From: Membranipora membranacea | Taxonomy: Eukaryota; Bryozoa; Gymnolaemata; Cheilostomatida; Membraniporidae | Assembly: GCA_914767715.1 (NCBI GenBank) | Contig: OU612071.1 | Location: forward strand, 20,642,948 to 20,706,947 | Direction of reading: 5' to 3' | DNA: 64,000 bases | Shown: positions 24,906 through 36,100 of the stretch, in pieces | How positions within the stretch are numbered: the stretch's first letter is position 1 | How the letters are laid out: each line of letters opens with the position of its first letter | Notes under the pieces: generated by a model | What the model was told of the DNA's origin: nothing | What the model saw: only the letters and a program-made list of their open reading frames with translations | Databases searched by the model: none | Position numbers and translations under genes: made by a program

Positions 24906-25769
24906 GAATTTGACCTAACGTCTGAGTACCTGACGAACAGTCCCGAATTACTTCGCCATTTACTATATGCATACATATCAACTACAACAGTTTATTCACT
25001 AAATTTATGGTTTATTGTCTTGATACTTATAAAAAAATGATAATGTAATTCAATTTACACTCACAGTATATATTGGTCCTTAGACTCCACTTAAGTCTTA
25101 GTCCTTAGACTCCACTTTAGTCTTAGCGTTCTAACAAAGATCTCTGATTTAAAACTAGTATTTATTAAATCAAATTATAATATCTTATACTAGCTATGTA
25201 AAGAGGTGACTGCGTTGCTCAAAGAATTAAACAGTACTGATTTACTGTTCAAAATTTCGGCCTTTATATAGGTGACGTTTATTGTGCTGACTCTGTTTGT
25301 TGTCGTCTGACTAGCTGTCAGCGGATTATTGGATTAGTGTCTCTTGTTGCTTTGTTATATGAAACCGTTCTGTGGTCACGTCACATGGTATATTGCTGCT
25401 GTTCCTCAGTCTACCCTCTGGAATTTATTGTTCTAATTTTGGGCTGACTTTGTTGTTGTCACTCCATGATTTATTACTTCCGTGTCACCCTGAAGATTAC
25501 TTGGTACTTGGTACTATATGACGTATTGGAAAACCAAATTACTGCGTCATTGGAATTCCTATTTCCTGACCGGATTAGCATGCTCCGGTTGTCTTTGTTA
25601 CATCTATGATGGATCACCTCTGCGTCTCTCTGCTCGTTGTTTATGCTTGTGATTACTAAATACCATGGAGGTTACTGGGTGCATTTGTTTGCATATCTAT
25701 CTGTTCCCTCTGACTTCTGCGGCTGGCTGAATATAATACATATATCAAGTGCCCATCTTTGGTACTGAC
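24906..25769. other. Intergenic, no gene recognised
   Basis: The only structure seen is a 24-bp duplicated phrase near 25080-25130 (TTAGACTCCACTT-AGTCTTAG, twice). No coding or RNA signal is supported. Confidence 0.5.
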
Positions 25770-25966
25770 AATACACCCTAGGGTGCTGGGGGCTGGAACA
25801 ATCGGCAATGAAAGCTCCCCACATGGGACTCGAACCCACAACTCCTGCGGCACTAATTGCCTGGCAGTGAATAGCAAGCGCGCTAACCGATTGCTAGCGC
25901 CATCTCACCATCCCCAAACAAGAATGGGTCGATGGCGCTAATAAGATAGCCCGCTATTCACTACTC
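25770..25966 (-). mobile_element. tRNA-derived SINE, family 1, short copy
   Basis: The tRNA-like core and body match the copy at 20.8 kb. There is a 5-6 bp insertion in the A box (GGCGCTAGCAATCGG). The B box GGTTCGAGTCCC is intact. The leader is kept only in part (AGTGAATAGCGGGCTATC onward). Confidence 0.78.
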
Positions 25967-26080
25967 TATCAGGAACGCTGATATACAGTGCAAATTGCAC
26001 ACATAGTATCCTTTGCATGGATTTGAAAGCAAATCTGGCTATGTACTCTCAAATTATTATTTGACAAACAGTTTAGTCTA

Positions 26081-26260
26081 GGATTGCTTTCAGAACAATG
26101 TGACTAGCTCATAATCCAAAGACATGAATGATACGTTTGAGTTTAAACTGGTGCCAATATCACATTCCTATCAACATTATCCCTTATTATATAGGCAATA
26201 ATCTTGACTATGGATTGAAATGAAGTTGTTTTTTATTAATTCAGCGTCCAAAAACTAATT
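26081..26260. repeat. Diverged direct repeat, copy 1
   Basis: It aligns in the same orientation with 27010-27180. Shared blocks include GGATTGCTTTCAGAACAATG, AAACTGGTGCCAATATCACA and TAGGCAATAATCTTGA. It is non-coding and of unknown origin. Confidence 0.7.
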
Positions 26261-26529
26261 TGTCAGTAAAAAAGATAGCTTTTGGATTCCTAGCCAAATT
26301 GAAAAATCTCATATCAAGCCTCCAGCGATGGCCTGAAAACCTTGTATGTAGCTAATATCACGTCTGTAACAGCCACGCCCGCCTTGCATGGTACAATCTG
26401 CTATCGGACATTGTAAAAACAAGACTAGAGAAGATCCAGCACTCTGTTATTCAGATTACGCTGCCATTCTCATAACATTACATACCTACATTTACATGCA
26501 TGGTCCAGCATTAAAAGAAAAATTTATAT

Positions 26530-26690
26530 CGCATGTTGTGTTGCGATTCCTTGCCATTGAGGTAACATGGGTATGCCTTTGTCGTAATTGAATGGAAGCT
26601 GCATTGAAATTACAGAATATCAAAAATATGATGAAAGATTTGATTTTATTGTATTCCCTGTTGTTATTTATATTCTTAAGGTGTTTCTGT
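26530..26690. repeat. Dispersed repeat, copy 2
   Basis: This is the partner of 20630-20800. A short part (GCCATTGAGG-AACATGG) recurs near 27379. Here it is not followed by a SINE. Confidence 0.55.
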
Positions 26691-26818
26691 ATGGGAACAC
26701 TGAACACAACACAGAATTCAAACATAACAAACGTTGCACGGATTTGTAGGCAAGCCTAACTAAGTCTTGATCAAAAAAGGATGATTCAAATCATATGAAT
26801 TATCACTTGCCACATCCC

Positions 26819-26992
26819 GAAGCATGGGCGGCGAAATTTTAGTGCCTTATTGGCGAGGCTCTCTGTTTCCAGGCAGGTCGAAGCACATCTAGGGGCCAAC
26901 CAATGCACGAGTAGGTGATGGACCGCAGTGGGATTCGTACCCTTGACCTTCAACATGTGCATGCTGAAGTCCGAGCCACCTCATACTCTTCC
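26819..26992 (-). mobile_element. tRNA-derived SINE, family 2, degraded
   Basis: Read on the minus strand it has a tRNA-like 5' part (AGGTGGCTCGGACTTCAGCA), a B-box region GGTACGAATCC and a tail ending CCGCCCATGCTTC. The copy at 45.6 kb shares this layout and is better preserved. Confidence 0.65.
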
Positions 26993-27009
26993 CAAAAGAG
27001 ATGATTCTA

Positions 27010-27180
27010 GGATTGCTTTCAGAACAATGCAACTAACTCATGATCCAAAAAAATGAATGATACCTTTGAGATTAAACTGGTGCCAATATCACATTCCAAT
27101 CAAGAGTATCCCTAATTACATAGGCAATAATCTTGAGGATTGATTGAAATGATGGTGTTTCGCTAATTCTGCTTCCAAAG
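27010..27180. repeat. Diverged direct repeat, copy 2
   Basis: This is the partner of 26081-26260, offset 929 bp. The family 2 SINE at 26819-26992 lies just before it. Confidence 0.7.
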
Positions 27181-27585
27181 CTCAACCTTAGCTCAGACTG
27201 AACCTTTGTTAGAGAGTGCTTACTTTTGGGTAACCTCTATCCCCCTCCCATCTATGTTAGAGTGCAAGGTCATCGCTAAGCTAATATTATTGGATTTGAT
27301 ACCCCTTCAGTCAACTGCTGCCAGGTTATGTTCGGCAGTCATGTCTGCAATGTCGATCTTGAGTTGTCCCAATTCATGGCCATTGAGGCAACATGGACAC
27401 CTTGTCAAGTTGGGTGACAGGAATAATATTGGACAATAGAGCATTTTAACAATGAGAGTGTTGAGTGTTTGCAGTAGCTACTGTCATCTTATATTATTGG
27501 TTCAGCTCTATTTATCCTAACAGTCAATGGAATGAACTCTATAGCAATTTGGGAATATAACTCTTACAAACAAAATCTGTAGTGG

Positions 27586-28171
27586 TACTGAGAGCCTGAA
27601 GGCAATTGATAACAATTTATTATGAAACTTCAGAGTGTTTACTGCTCCATAGCAATGTGCACATCAATTGAGCACAAAAATATACTGGTCTGTACTGAGA
27701 GCCTGAAAGCAATCGATATCAATTTATTATGAAACTTCAGAGTGTTTACTGCTCCATAGCAACGTGCACGTCAATTGAGCACAAAAATATAGTGCCGCAG
27801 GAGTTGTGGGTTCGAGCCCCACTGGGGGAGCTTTCATTGTTGATTGTTCCAGCCCCCAGCACCCTCGGGTGTATACCTCTCCTACTGGTCTGTACTGAGA
27901 GCCTGAAAGCAATTGATATCAATTTATTATGAAACTTCAGAGTGATTACTGCTCCATAGCAACGTGCACGTCAATTGAGCACAAAAATATAATCGTCTGT
28001 ACTGAGAGCCTGAAGGCAATCGATATCAATTTACTATGAAACCTCAGAGTGTTTACTGCTCCATAGCAACGTGCACGTCAATTGAGCACACAAATATACT
28101 GGTCTGTACTGAGAGCCTGAAGGCAATCGATATCAATTTATTGTGAAACTTCAGAGTGTTTACTGCTCCAT
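27586..28171. repeat. 107-bp tandem array interrupted by SINE piece
   Basis: The unit begins at GAGAGCCTGAA-GCAAT and runs through AACTTCAGAGTGTTTACTGC and AGCACAAAAATATACTGGTC. Starts fall at 27590, 27697, 27897, 28004 and 28111. Spacing is exactly 107 bp, except for the second unit, which is 200 bp because 93 bp of SINE sits inside it. Identity between units is high. It is non-coding minisatellite-type DNA. Confidence 0.9.
27793..27885 (+). mobile_element. SINE family 1 fragment inside tandem array
   Basis: This 93-bp piece runs from GTGCCGCAGGAGTTGTGGGT (just before the B box GGTTCGAGCCC) to the family's usual end GTATACCTCTC. The A-box half is missing. It interrupts one 107-bp unit cleanly at AAAATA/TACTGG. 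Confidence 0.85.
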
Positions 28172-28954
28172 GCTTTATGCTACATGAATCAGACCTATGC
28201 ATAGCGACTGCCTAATCTAGCAATGGGCCAGCGACAGATGTTAACAACAAACTAGCATAACAAGTACCACGTCGTTTTTTGAATCACCTTCACACTTTTT
28301 CCAAACCACCCTTATCAAAATGTTGACCATACCCAGCCATACCTTGTTGGGATGGAACTAGATTAACTGAACAGGAGGCCACCCTCCCTCACGTCTCGGG
28401 AAGAACCCTGATCTAGCAACTCCCCTACAGTGGCGTTAATAATCCAGAACCTGACTCACCTGTTTTGGCCATTTTATGGGAAAATTTTTGACATTTTAAC
28501 TGAAAATTGTGAAAGTAACAGATGAAGAGTGGTGCTTCATCAAAACTAAGGCCAAATTTGGACACCTCGCAATGCATGATTACCCTATAGGCCTATAAAC
28601 TATCTGTTTGTCAATATCTATTAATTTTGAGTGAGTCGTTAGTTGTCAGCTACGCCACTGCGTCCCTTGGAGAACATTCTGAGACACTCAATGTGTGTAA
28701 TATGCGAGCGTTTAGCTTTTCTAGCAATGCAGTTTTGCAACCTCTTTGAGATAGTAAGAAAAACTTAATGATGCTTTAAAAAGACTGTTCACCGTAACAT
28801 CCGATGCTGTGTAAATATTACGATGGTGAACAGCGAAGTGCTTTTAAATGAAATGAAATTGTGGATGGGCATTTTATAAAAATAACTGGCTGCAATGCCA
28901 TTATCGGTGATATATACTGTTGGAAAGCTGCTGAGCTACTGATTGCTCGTTGCT
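28172..28954. other. Intergenic, no gene recognised
   Basis: No exon, repeat or RNA feature is supported between the tandem array and the long inverted repeat. Confidence 0.5.
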
Positions 28955-29785
28955 TGGATTACGTTGCGTAATTTTATCGGAGAAATGAGGCCGAAAAGGC
29001 TGTTTTCAGCAAAGTGGATGGCTGCGCTACATTGATTACTAGAGAGTTCAAAACAGGTTACATTCATTCTTAGAGACATAGTTCATCCTAATTTTAGGTT
29101 GAAAATAATATTTGATGAGCCCAAAGTGGCTTTTTACGTCACGTCACGTGATTTTTAACTTTGATGATATAATGCGAATTATACCAGCCAGAATGCCGAA
29201 AAACACCTTGAATTCTGTGTGGTATAATTCGAGGAAGACAAATACATAGTGCCATATTCTGTTGGCATATCCTGTTTATACCATGCTTAATCAAAGCGGC
29301 TTCATATATGAGAATATTCAAAATAAATTTGTCTGTCCTTAGTGCTGGACCTTTTGACAGCATGTTTGACGTTATTGATAAATGGCGCAAAACGGATCTA
29401 CCTTTGATGGTCTATGCTGATATTGATACGTTTGATATACTGCTGAAATTTGTGGTGTGTGTCATTTTAACAACAATAATATAGTGGAAACAAGCAAAAA
29501 AATTGGCCCTTTTTTATTCGAACTGTCTCAAATCGTTGCTTAAAATACAGCATTATATCATCAAAGTTAAAAAACAACAAGCATTATATCGTGACGTAAA
29601 AAGCCATTTTGGGCTCAACAAATATTATTTTCATCCTAAAATTAGGATGAACTATGTCTCTACGAATGAATGTAACCTGTTTAGAAATTGGTAGCAATCA
29701 ATGTAGCGCAGCCATCCACTTTGCTAAAAACAGCCTTTTCAGCCTCATTTCTCCGATAAAATGACGCAACGTCATCCAATCACAT
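28955..29785. repeat. Long inverted repeat (arms ~220 bp)
   Basis: The left arm (28955-29175) and right arm (29548-29785) are reverse complements. They share ACGTTGCGT-ATTTTATCGG, AAGTGGATGGCTGCGCTACA, CAGGTTACATTCATTC and ACATAGTTCATCCTAATTTT, then GGCTTTTTACGTCACG, with few substitutions and small indels. The spacer is about 370 bp and has no recognisable gene. It could be a foldback transposon or a local inverted duplication. Transcription across it would give a long hairpin. Confidence 0.85.
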
Positions 29786-30294
29786 TTTTGATGAGCTTTT
29801 TGTAAGCAACAGCGACCCATGATCCAATGACTTTGAGTCAGTGCCCATCCCATAGGTGAAATTTACACACAATTGCGATGTAACCTAAAAATGGGCAGCG
29901 TTGTTGCAAAAACAGCATGAAAGACCGAGAAAATAAGACCAGTGTCATTGCAAAATAAACACTGAGTCTCAAACACACAGTTTCATAGGGCGAGTCAGCC
30001 CTGCGCACAGCGCAGGCACTCCAACGATTGGTAGGGGTGGCAAAGCGCAGAAGCGGCGGTAGAATAAGTGCACACCTCTCTGCGACTATAACACAAAGGT
30101 CTCTGCGCGCAACGACATCTCAGAACGACGAGGGCCTGGGGTAGAGATATTGTCCAGCACATATTCCCCAGAACCCCAATATTCAAAAGACAAGGCCGAT
30201 AATGGTGATTGTGTTAAAAAACTACAAGTCTGTTATGCCGTAATGATTCACGTAATCTTTTGTATTGGATTTACTTGTGTAATATCCTCATTAA

Positions 30295-30560
30295 CAAACC
30301 TTAAAGCCAGCAGCCAATAACCATTTGGGCAGTGGACCATGTGCCCTTAGAGAGGTACGGAAGACTGAGGTAGGTAAGGGAACACCTAGCCACGGGCCTA
30401 TAGTGGGGCTCGCTCCCCGCCTCGGCAAATAGGAATGACCTACATACCACGTGATCGGTGAGCCACTCGATCTGTGACGAGGGACCAGCCCTAATGCCCA
30501 TGCAACCAACCCACCAACAGCTAACAACCAGTCTAAGGGACATGTACAAGTGTCTCAATG
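30295..30560. other. Unexplained GC-richer block
   Basis: This block is richer in G+C than its surroundings and contains TAGTGGGGCTCGCTCCCCGC. The minus strand has two overlapping open frames of about 80 codons, with no start context, splice signals or recognised motif to support a gene. I could not identify it as rRNA, tRNA or a known element. Confidence 0.3.
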
Positions 30561-30643
30561 AGAAAATTACTAGACCGAATACAATACAAACAATTATAGT
30601 AAATATTAATTAGCCAGAGAGTCTTATTAATTAGCCAGAGAGT

Positions 30644-30680
30644 CAATTATTGTTTGTCACTGAGAGACAAACAATAATTG
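30644..30680. repeat. Perfect 15-bp stem hairpin
   Basis: CAATTATTGTTTGTC and its exact reverse complement are separated by the 7-nt loop ACTGAGA. Just upstream, ATTAATTAGCCAGAGAGTC is duplicated in tandem. Confidence 0.9.
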
Positions 30681-31879
30681 ATAGACCAACAACCAATTAA
30701 AAAGAAATACCCTTAGTGTGTGTATTTTGTCAGTTTGTGGTAGGGCAGGGAGCAAACTTTATATGACTTACCACACCTGACCAATGGTTTTGTCTGATTT
30801 ATCCATCTGTGTGTTCATGGCAGTATGGCAATTTTTGCATTGCATCCTTGATTTAAGCAATGCAACGGATTGCAGCCAGGATATAGTTTCTGGTTTGCAG
30901 CGCAGAAAATCTTCTATGGGCTGACATATTTGTGGTCTTGCACCTCTAACCATCATAAAGCCCAGTAATAAACCAGCACAGCACACATCTATTAGCCTAG
31001 TATAACAGTGAGCCTGCACTCTGGTAGTAACTTTAGTTTAGTTACATGACCGAAATAAAATCAATGGACTAGAGGTAATGTGCTATATCTGAAATAAATT
31101 ATTATTTAAAAATAGTCCGTGAGAATTATATCAGGAAGCTATTAAACAAATTATTGCGTGTTAGAAGATTTATTTTAATAATAGTTTTAGTAAAAATATT
31201 AAGGAAATTGACACCTTTGTAAATATTTAATAACAGCTATTGCAGACAATATTACACTGTTCGGAAAAATCCGGTCGCTTACAATGAAAAAGTAAACAAC
31301 AAGGAAACAGCTTGAGCCTTCTTCTTCTTGATGGGCATTGCCTGTGCGAAAAGGAGCCAGCACTCTCATGATTTTGAAAGAGGACAAGTCAGGACTGACC
31401 AGGGCGATTCATAGCAAGTGAGTGGCTGGAAAGTGCGAGGGTCGGCCATGTTGGTACATCGCACATACACCGCACAGCAGTTAAACCATGAGCGAGGCAT
31501 GTGCGATTAGGTGCAATGTGTTGGGCGTAGTATAGGCGGTGTATGGGCCATGCAAGGGCGGGAGTGAGCGTTGCATGGGCGATGCACACCCCCGAAATGA
31601 CTACTTACCGCATACTGGTCTTTATTATAAGTAGCAAATTTTTCTGATAATTCTGCTAGCATGGTTTAGCTGATGTATTCTATTTATGCAGCTGCTGCCA
31701 ATATTAACAGATTGCACAAAATATATCGTAGGGTATGGTACAAAACAGAAGAGTTGAACATAAGTATTTTGTCGGGTCATCATACTCATTACTAAGGGTT
31801 TTCTGTGCTTACAAAAATTGTGAGCGGACAATTCGAATGGAATGCTTTTGATTTCCATCATGACGAAAAGAAAAAATTT

Positions 31880-31960
31880 GCGCCGGCAGGGATTTGAACC
31901 TGGGCCTCCCGCGCTATAGACTTTGATGCTATCTTGCACAACAATATCTATTCATTACAG
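31880..31960 (-). other. tRNA-like B-box remnant
   Basis: Minus-strand GGCCCAGGTTCAAATCCCTG resembles the T-arm/B box of a tRNA, followed by CCGGCGCA. The T-stem has mismatches and no A box or full cloverleaf can be drawn, so it is probably a SINE remnant, not a tRNA gene. Confidence 0.35.
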
Positions 31961-32927
31961 GAGATCTTGCCTGGTCATCTAAATACAAAATCATTGAATA
32001 CAATGTCAATCCAATTATATAATATTGACTAGAACTGTAAAGGCTTATACTATAGCTATGCAATAGCAATAATGAACCTAATTTATTTAGCATGCAGGGT
32101 TAATTACGCAATAATGGTTGCTGGTTGGGTAATGATATATGGGTCGGTTTCGAAAAATTCTAGAATTGTACAGAATTGTCCAACAATTCTTGGGTATGAA
32201 ATGCAGTGTATATTATTTTCTCATTTATTTATTTTTAGACATCAGATGTTCAATAATAATAATATGTAATATTCTGTCCGGTTAACTAAACCTCTACCTT
32301 TTGGGGTCAGAATTAAGTAGGGACAACCTGCCCAGGTATCTTAAACCTAGTTTGTACCTTACACTGTAAGACTCATTTAGGTTTCAATATCACCACGCGG
32401 GTTAGTCATGGGTGGAAAATTTTTCTGCCTAATGTGAGATAAGGATTTAATTTCGTCATCTAAATCTCTGCTGCAGTTAGTAGCATCTGAATTGCAACCG
32501 TTATCTCAGAATATGAATTCTTAGACTTGGATCAAACACTTAAGATTACCACCATGAGCCTTATCTTGAGGTTATGTCGATGACCGATCTTTATACTTTT
32601 ACAGTAAGTAAGCTTGTCTTATACATCAGATTAAGGACTGTGGTCAACTGATTTAGTCTCAATCCGTTAAGCTTAGATGTCTTAGTAAGAGTAGAGTGTA
32701 GTAGAGTAGACCTACATATTATTGTGCCCACGTCACCGTATACAGGTTGATTCTGTAACAGGTTGTCACAAAGAACCATCTGGCTGTCACTGGACATGCC
32801 ATAATTATAATAATTTCCTAGAGGAGAAATAATTACATTCAAATACACATTGCAGTTTCTGTTGGATGTGAACTCATTATTAATCGCTTTACTATTTCCT
32901 GCTTTTTAATAATTTAATGGACATCAC

Positions 32928-32947
32928 AGGATATCACATGATATCCT
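32928..32947. promoter_or_regulatory. 20-bp palindrome upstream of transporter A
   Basis: AGGATATCA and its exact reverse complement are separated by CA, about 25 bp upstream of a TATA-like sequence and about 235 bp before the start codon. It could bind a dimeric factor. It is absent from the twin gene because of a 362-bp indel. Confidence 0.4.
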
Positions 32948-32970
32948 ATTCTCATATCCTTTTTGGTTAC

Positions 32971-32978
32971 TATATAAG
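32971..32978 (+). promoter_or_regulatory. TATA-like sequence, transporter A
   Basis: TATATAAG within TTACTATATAAGGAGG lies 204 bp before the ATG of transporter A. It is a reasonable TATA box, but no transcript start is known. The block holding it is missing in transporter B. Confidence 0.45.
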
Positions 32979-33181
32979 GAGGTAATTTTTAACTTGTTTA
33001 AATTGGTATTAACTGAGAGAGAAAATGCATTTTAGTTATGCACACATACGCAAAAGAATATGGTCTTATCTTCACCACTGGTGATTGGCACACTGATTAA
33101 GTGCCGTCACAATTCATTCCAGTCAGTCTGGCACATCATTAACATTTGTGCTTAGTCTTACTAACTCGCCGATAAAGTTCA

Positions 33182-36100
33182 ATGACAAATATGGATAAGA
33201 AAAGCGAGGCAGGAGATGTTGAGCGGATAGGATATGATTACGCTTTGAAGAAATATGCCACTGGGAGATATCTTGTTTTCCAGTTCAGTGAGTTTTACAA
33301 TTCTGTGTAAAAATTTGAAATTATGCATTTTTTTTATTTTTCATGTTTGTATTTTTATTTTCATTTCCAGGTCAGTCTTTTCCACAAAGGGCATAAGGCT
33401 AGTCTCATCCTAGGCTAATTGCATGTAATATCAGCCAGCTGTTGTACAGCCAACTTTTCTTTCTTCTTTCACATCAAGTTATCTTAACAGTTGGCATAAC
33501 TAAATTAATACATCATCTTGTGACCTAAGCCTGACGCTCGAACGCAGCAATATTTTGGGTTTTGCAAGCTTTTGCAACAGTTCTGCAATTCTGAACAACA
33601 GAAATCTCTATAGTTTAGGTATCTCAAAACACTTGCAGGTTTGGCAAGACCAGTCTCATGAATCTGACGGCGTCAGAACTCTGAGATTGATGCAAGAGAG
33701 TTGCAAAGCGATATTGTACAAGAATCCTTTGTGATCTGTAGGGCTAAGATATAAATATAATCTGAGAGATTCTACAATCAATTATGAACCATAGTCATAG
33801 AAGTTGTGACATTATTGCAAAACTTCTGCAAGACTTCAACAGTGAGATTTTATGCAATCACAATGACCACAATGTCTCAAGACCGGTAGGATACATGAAA
33901 GAGCATTGTAATGCTTTTCAACAGTCACGAGACTCTTGAGAATGTATTCTGCAATTGGATGCCTGGCTTTATAGTAGGCGGGTATCCATTGGGGGTTATA
34001 TTCGGCGCCAAGTTTCTCTGAGTTTGAGGTCAGGTTGAAGCACATCTGAGGCTACACCACAGCCCCAGTGTCATTGGACTGCAGCAGTATTATAACCAAT
34101 TACTGACAACTACCGAATGTCAGAAGGCAGAAACCCTGAGTTAACCCCTACTCCTGCTACTTACTAACAGATGATAGTTACATATATGTGATGGCAACTT
34201 ATTTCCCTACTTTCAGGTCTTTTAATCTTTACTTCATGGGCAGCCGCCATCAATAACCTTAGTAATGTGTTTATTGGAGCTGATATGAAACACACCTGTC
34301 AGGTGCCATCTGATCAAACCTTTAACTTGGATACTACTGTCAATGTGTCGTTCACCTTACACTACATCCCAGGTGAGTGACTGTGCTGGTCTCTAGTGTA
34401 CTTTAATCTCCAGTTAAAGTGTCTTCTTCACCATGCCTCTGTCTGCCAGTCAGTTGTTTGAGATTGAGAATAGGGTGGCTTTCAGTTAGTTCAGAACTAC
34501 AGTAAAGATTGCGCCGTGCGTAATTTTTTCTGTATGTCCAACACCTCTATTTATTTCTCCATTGCTTTACATGCGAACTATGTTGACTTATCACCTCAAT
34601 AGGCCCGCTTCAGAAATATTCAACTAGACCACTCAAAATGATGGTATGCTTGTGCTCTTCCATATTGGTGACAACGGGTTGAAAATTAGTTTTCAGAATT
34701 TTTCAGTGGCTCCATTGCAATTTTCACATATTTCAGGTCTAGTTTTCCTTAGCCCATTCTTATGAATTTATCCTCCTAGAAGGATTTTGCAAAAAGAATT
34801 TCAAACTTAAAATCAATAAATTTCCATTGCAAATACATCTGAAAATATTTACAGGGTTCAATATCGCTGACAGCAGTGCTCTTGAATTGGCTTCAGCCTC
34901 ATTTGTCATCAGTCATACTAATCAATTTATTTGAGGATGGGTGCAACCGTAGTCACTGGTAGAGTTACTTTTGCACTGAGAAAAATAAACCGCCACTCTC
35001 TGTAGAGCTCACACAGACTTCAATTTGCTTAGGGTGGAAATTATTGTTCTAAGTTGTTTTTCTCTGTACAGATAAATGCACTTATGACAAACTTGCCGTA
35101 TACACAAATGGAACTAATATCACCTTGGAAGAGGGGGTGAAATGTAACAGCTGGGTTTATGACAAAAGTGAATTTCAGTCTACTATCATGTCGGAGGTTA
35201 GTACATATGTAATAGAAAAACTGATATATTCTTTCTTCATTTATTAAATTTGTTTCCTTGGTTTTTCTCCTCCATATTTTGGCTTCTTATAAAAGAACAC
35301 TCAACGAAATTATTAAAGCAGTCAATGAGATGTATTGAACAATTTTTTTTTCTTTATTTTTGCTGACAAACCAATGCTCTCAGGTGACTATCGTTTCTAT
35401 TGAACGTCAAGGATGTACCTGTGAAGAATTGTCCCAATTTTTATAGTGGGATCTAAATGAGTGTGACGGAAAATGGCAGATTAGTCTGGGTAACTTTATT
35501 TACATGCTCGGCTATCTGACAGGCTGTATAGTATTAGGAGATCTCAGTGATAGGTGAGTGAGAAAATCAATACAAGTGAATTCGAATGAAAAGTATTGCA
35601 ACTCGGGCTTTGGAACTGTCGATTAATGCTTTATCACCTCTCAAAAAAAAACAAGAAAACTCCTCAGCAAGGGGTTTACCATCTATATTTCGCTGCTAAT
35701 AATTTGTTAAATTTTCTTAACACATGTGGAAAACCTTTGATTGAAGAAAGTATTCATTCTATTTTGAGAAGGTTCAACTGTATACTTGAGTGTTGGAAAG
35801 AGAGCATTTGGCAACTTTGTTTCACCCCTCCCAACCTACTAACACAACTTGCTAAGACAGGTTAGGTCATTATCTGACAATTGGCGGACAGCTTACTTTG
35901 AGATAAACTAGGATTGTATTACGCACAGAAAAATTACACGGAAGATTGGCTGCAGGATATCCGTAAACTCCAGCCATAGAAATCAAAGGTTGTAAAAAAA
36001 GTGTTACACCAGCATATTCTAATTCATGTTGCACTGGACTGCGCTTACTGAATGCTGCTTGCACTTTGTTAGTGGTATTATACACTTTCTGTTGTGCAAG

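Noticed and set aside
27586-28171. CRISPR-like array
   Set aside because: The repeat is a continuous 107-bp tandem unit without unique spacers, in an animal genome.
33836-34045. Open frame on the minus strand in transporter A intron 1, with a matching one at 56463-56711 in B
   Set aside because: Similarity is explained by the segmental duplication; indels shift the frame between copies and there are no coding motifs or splice signals.
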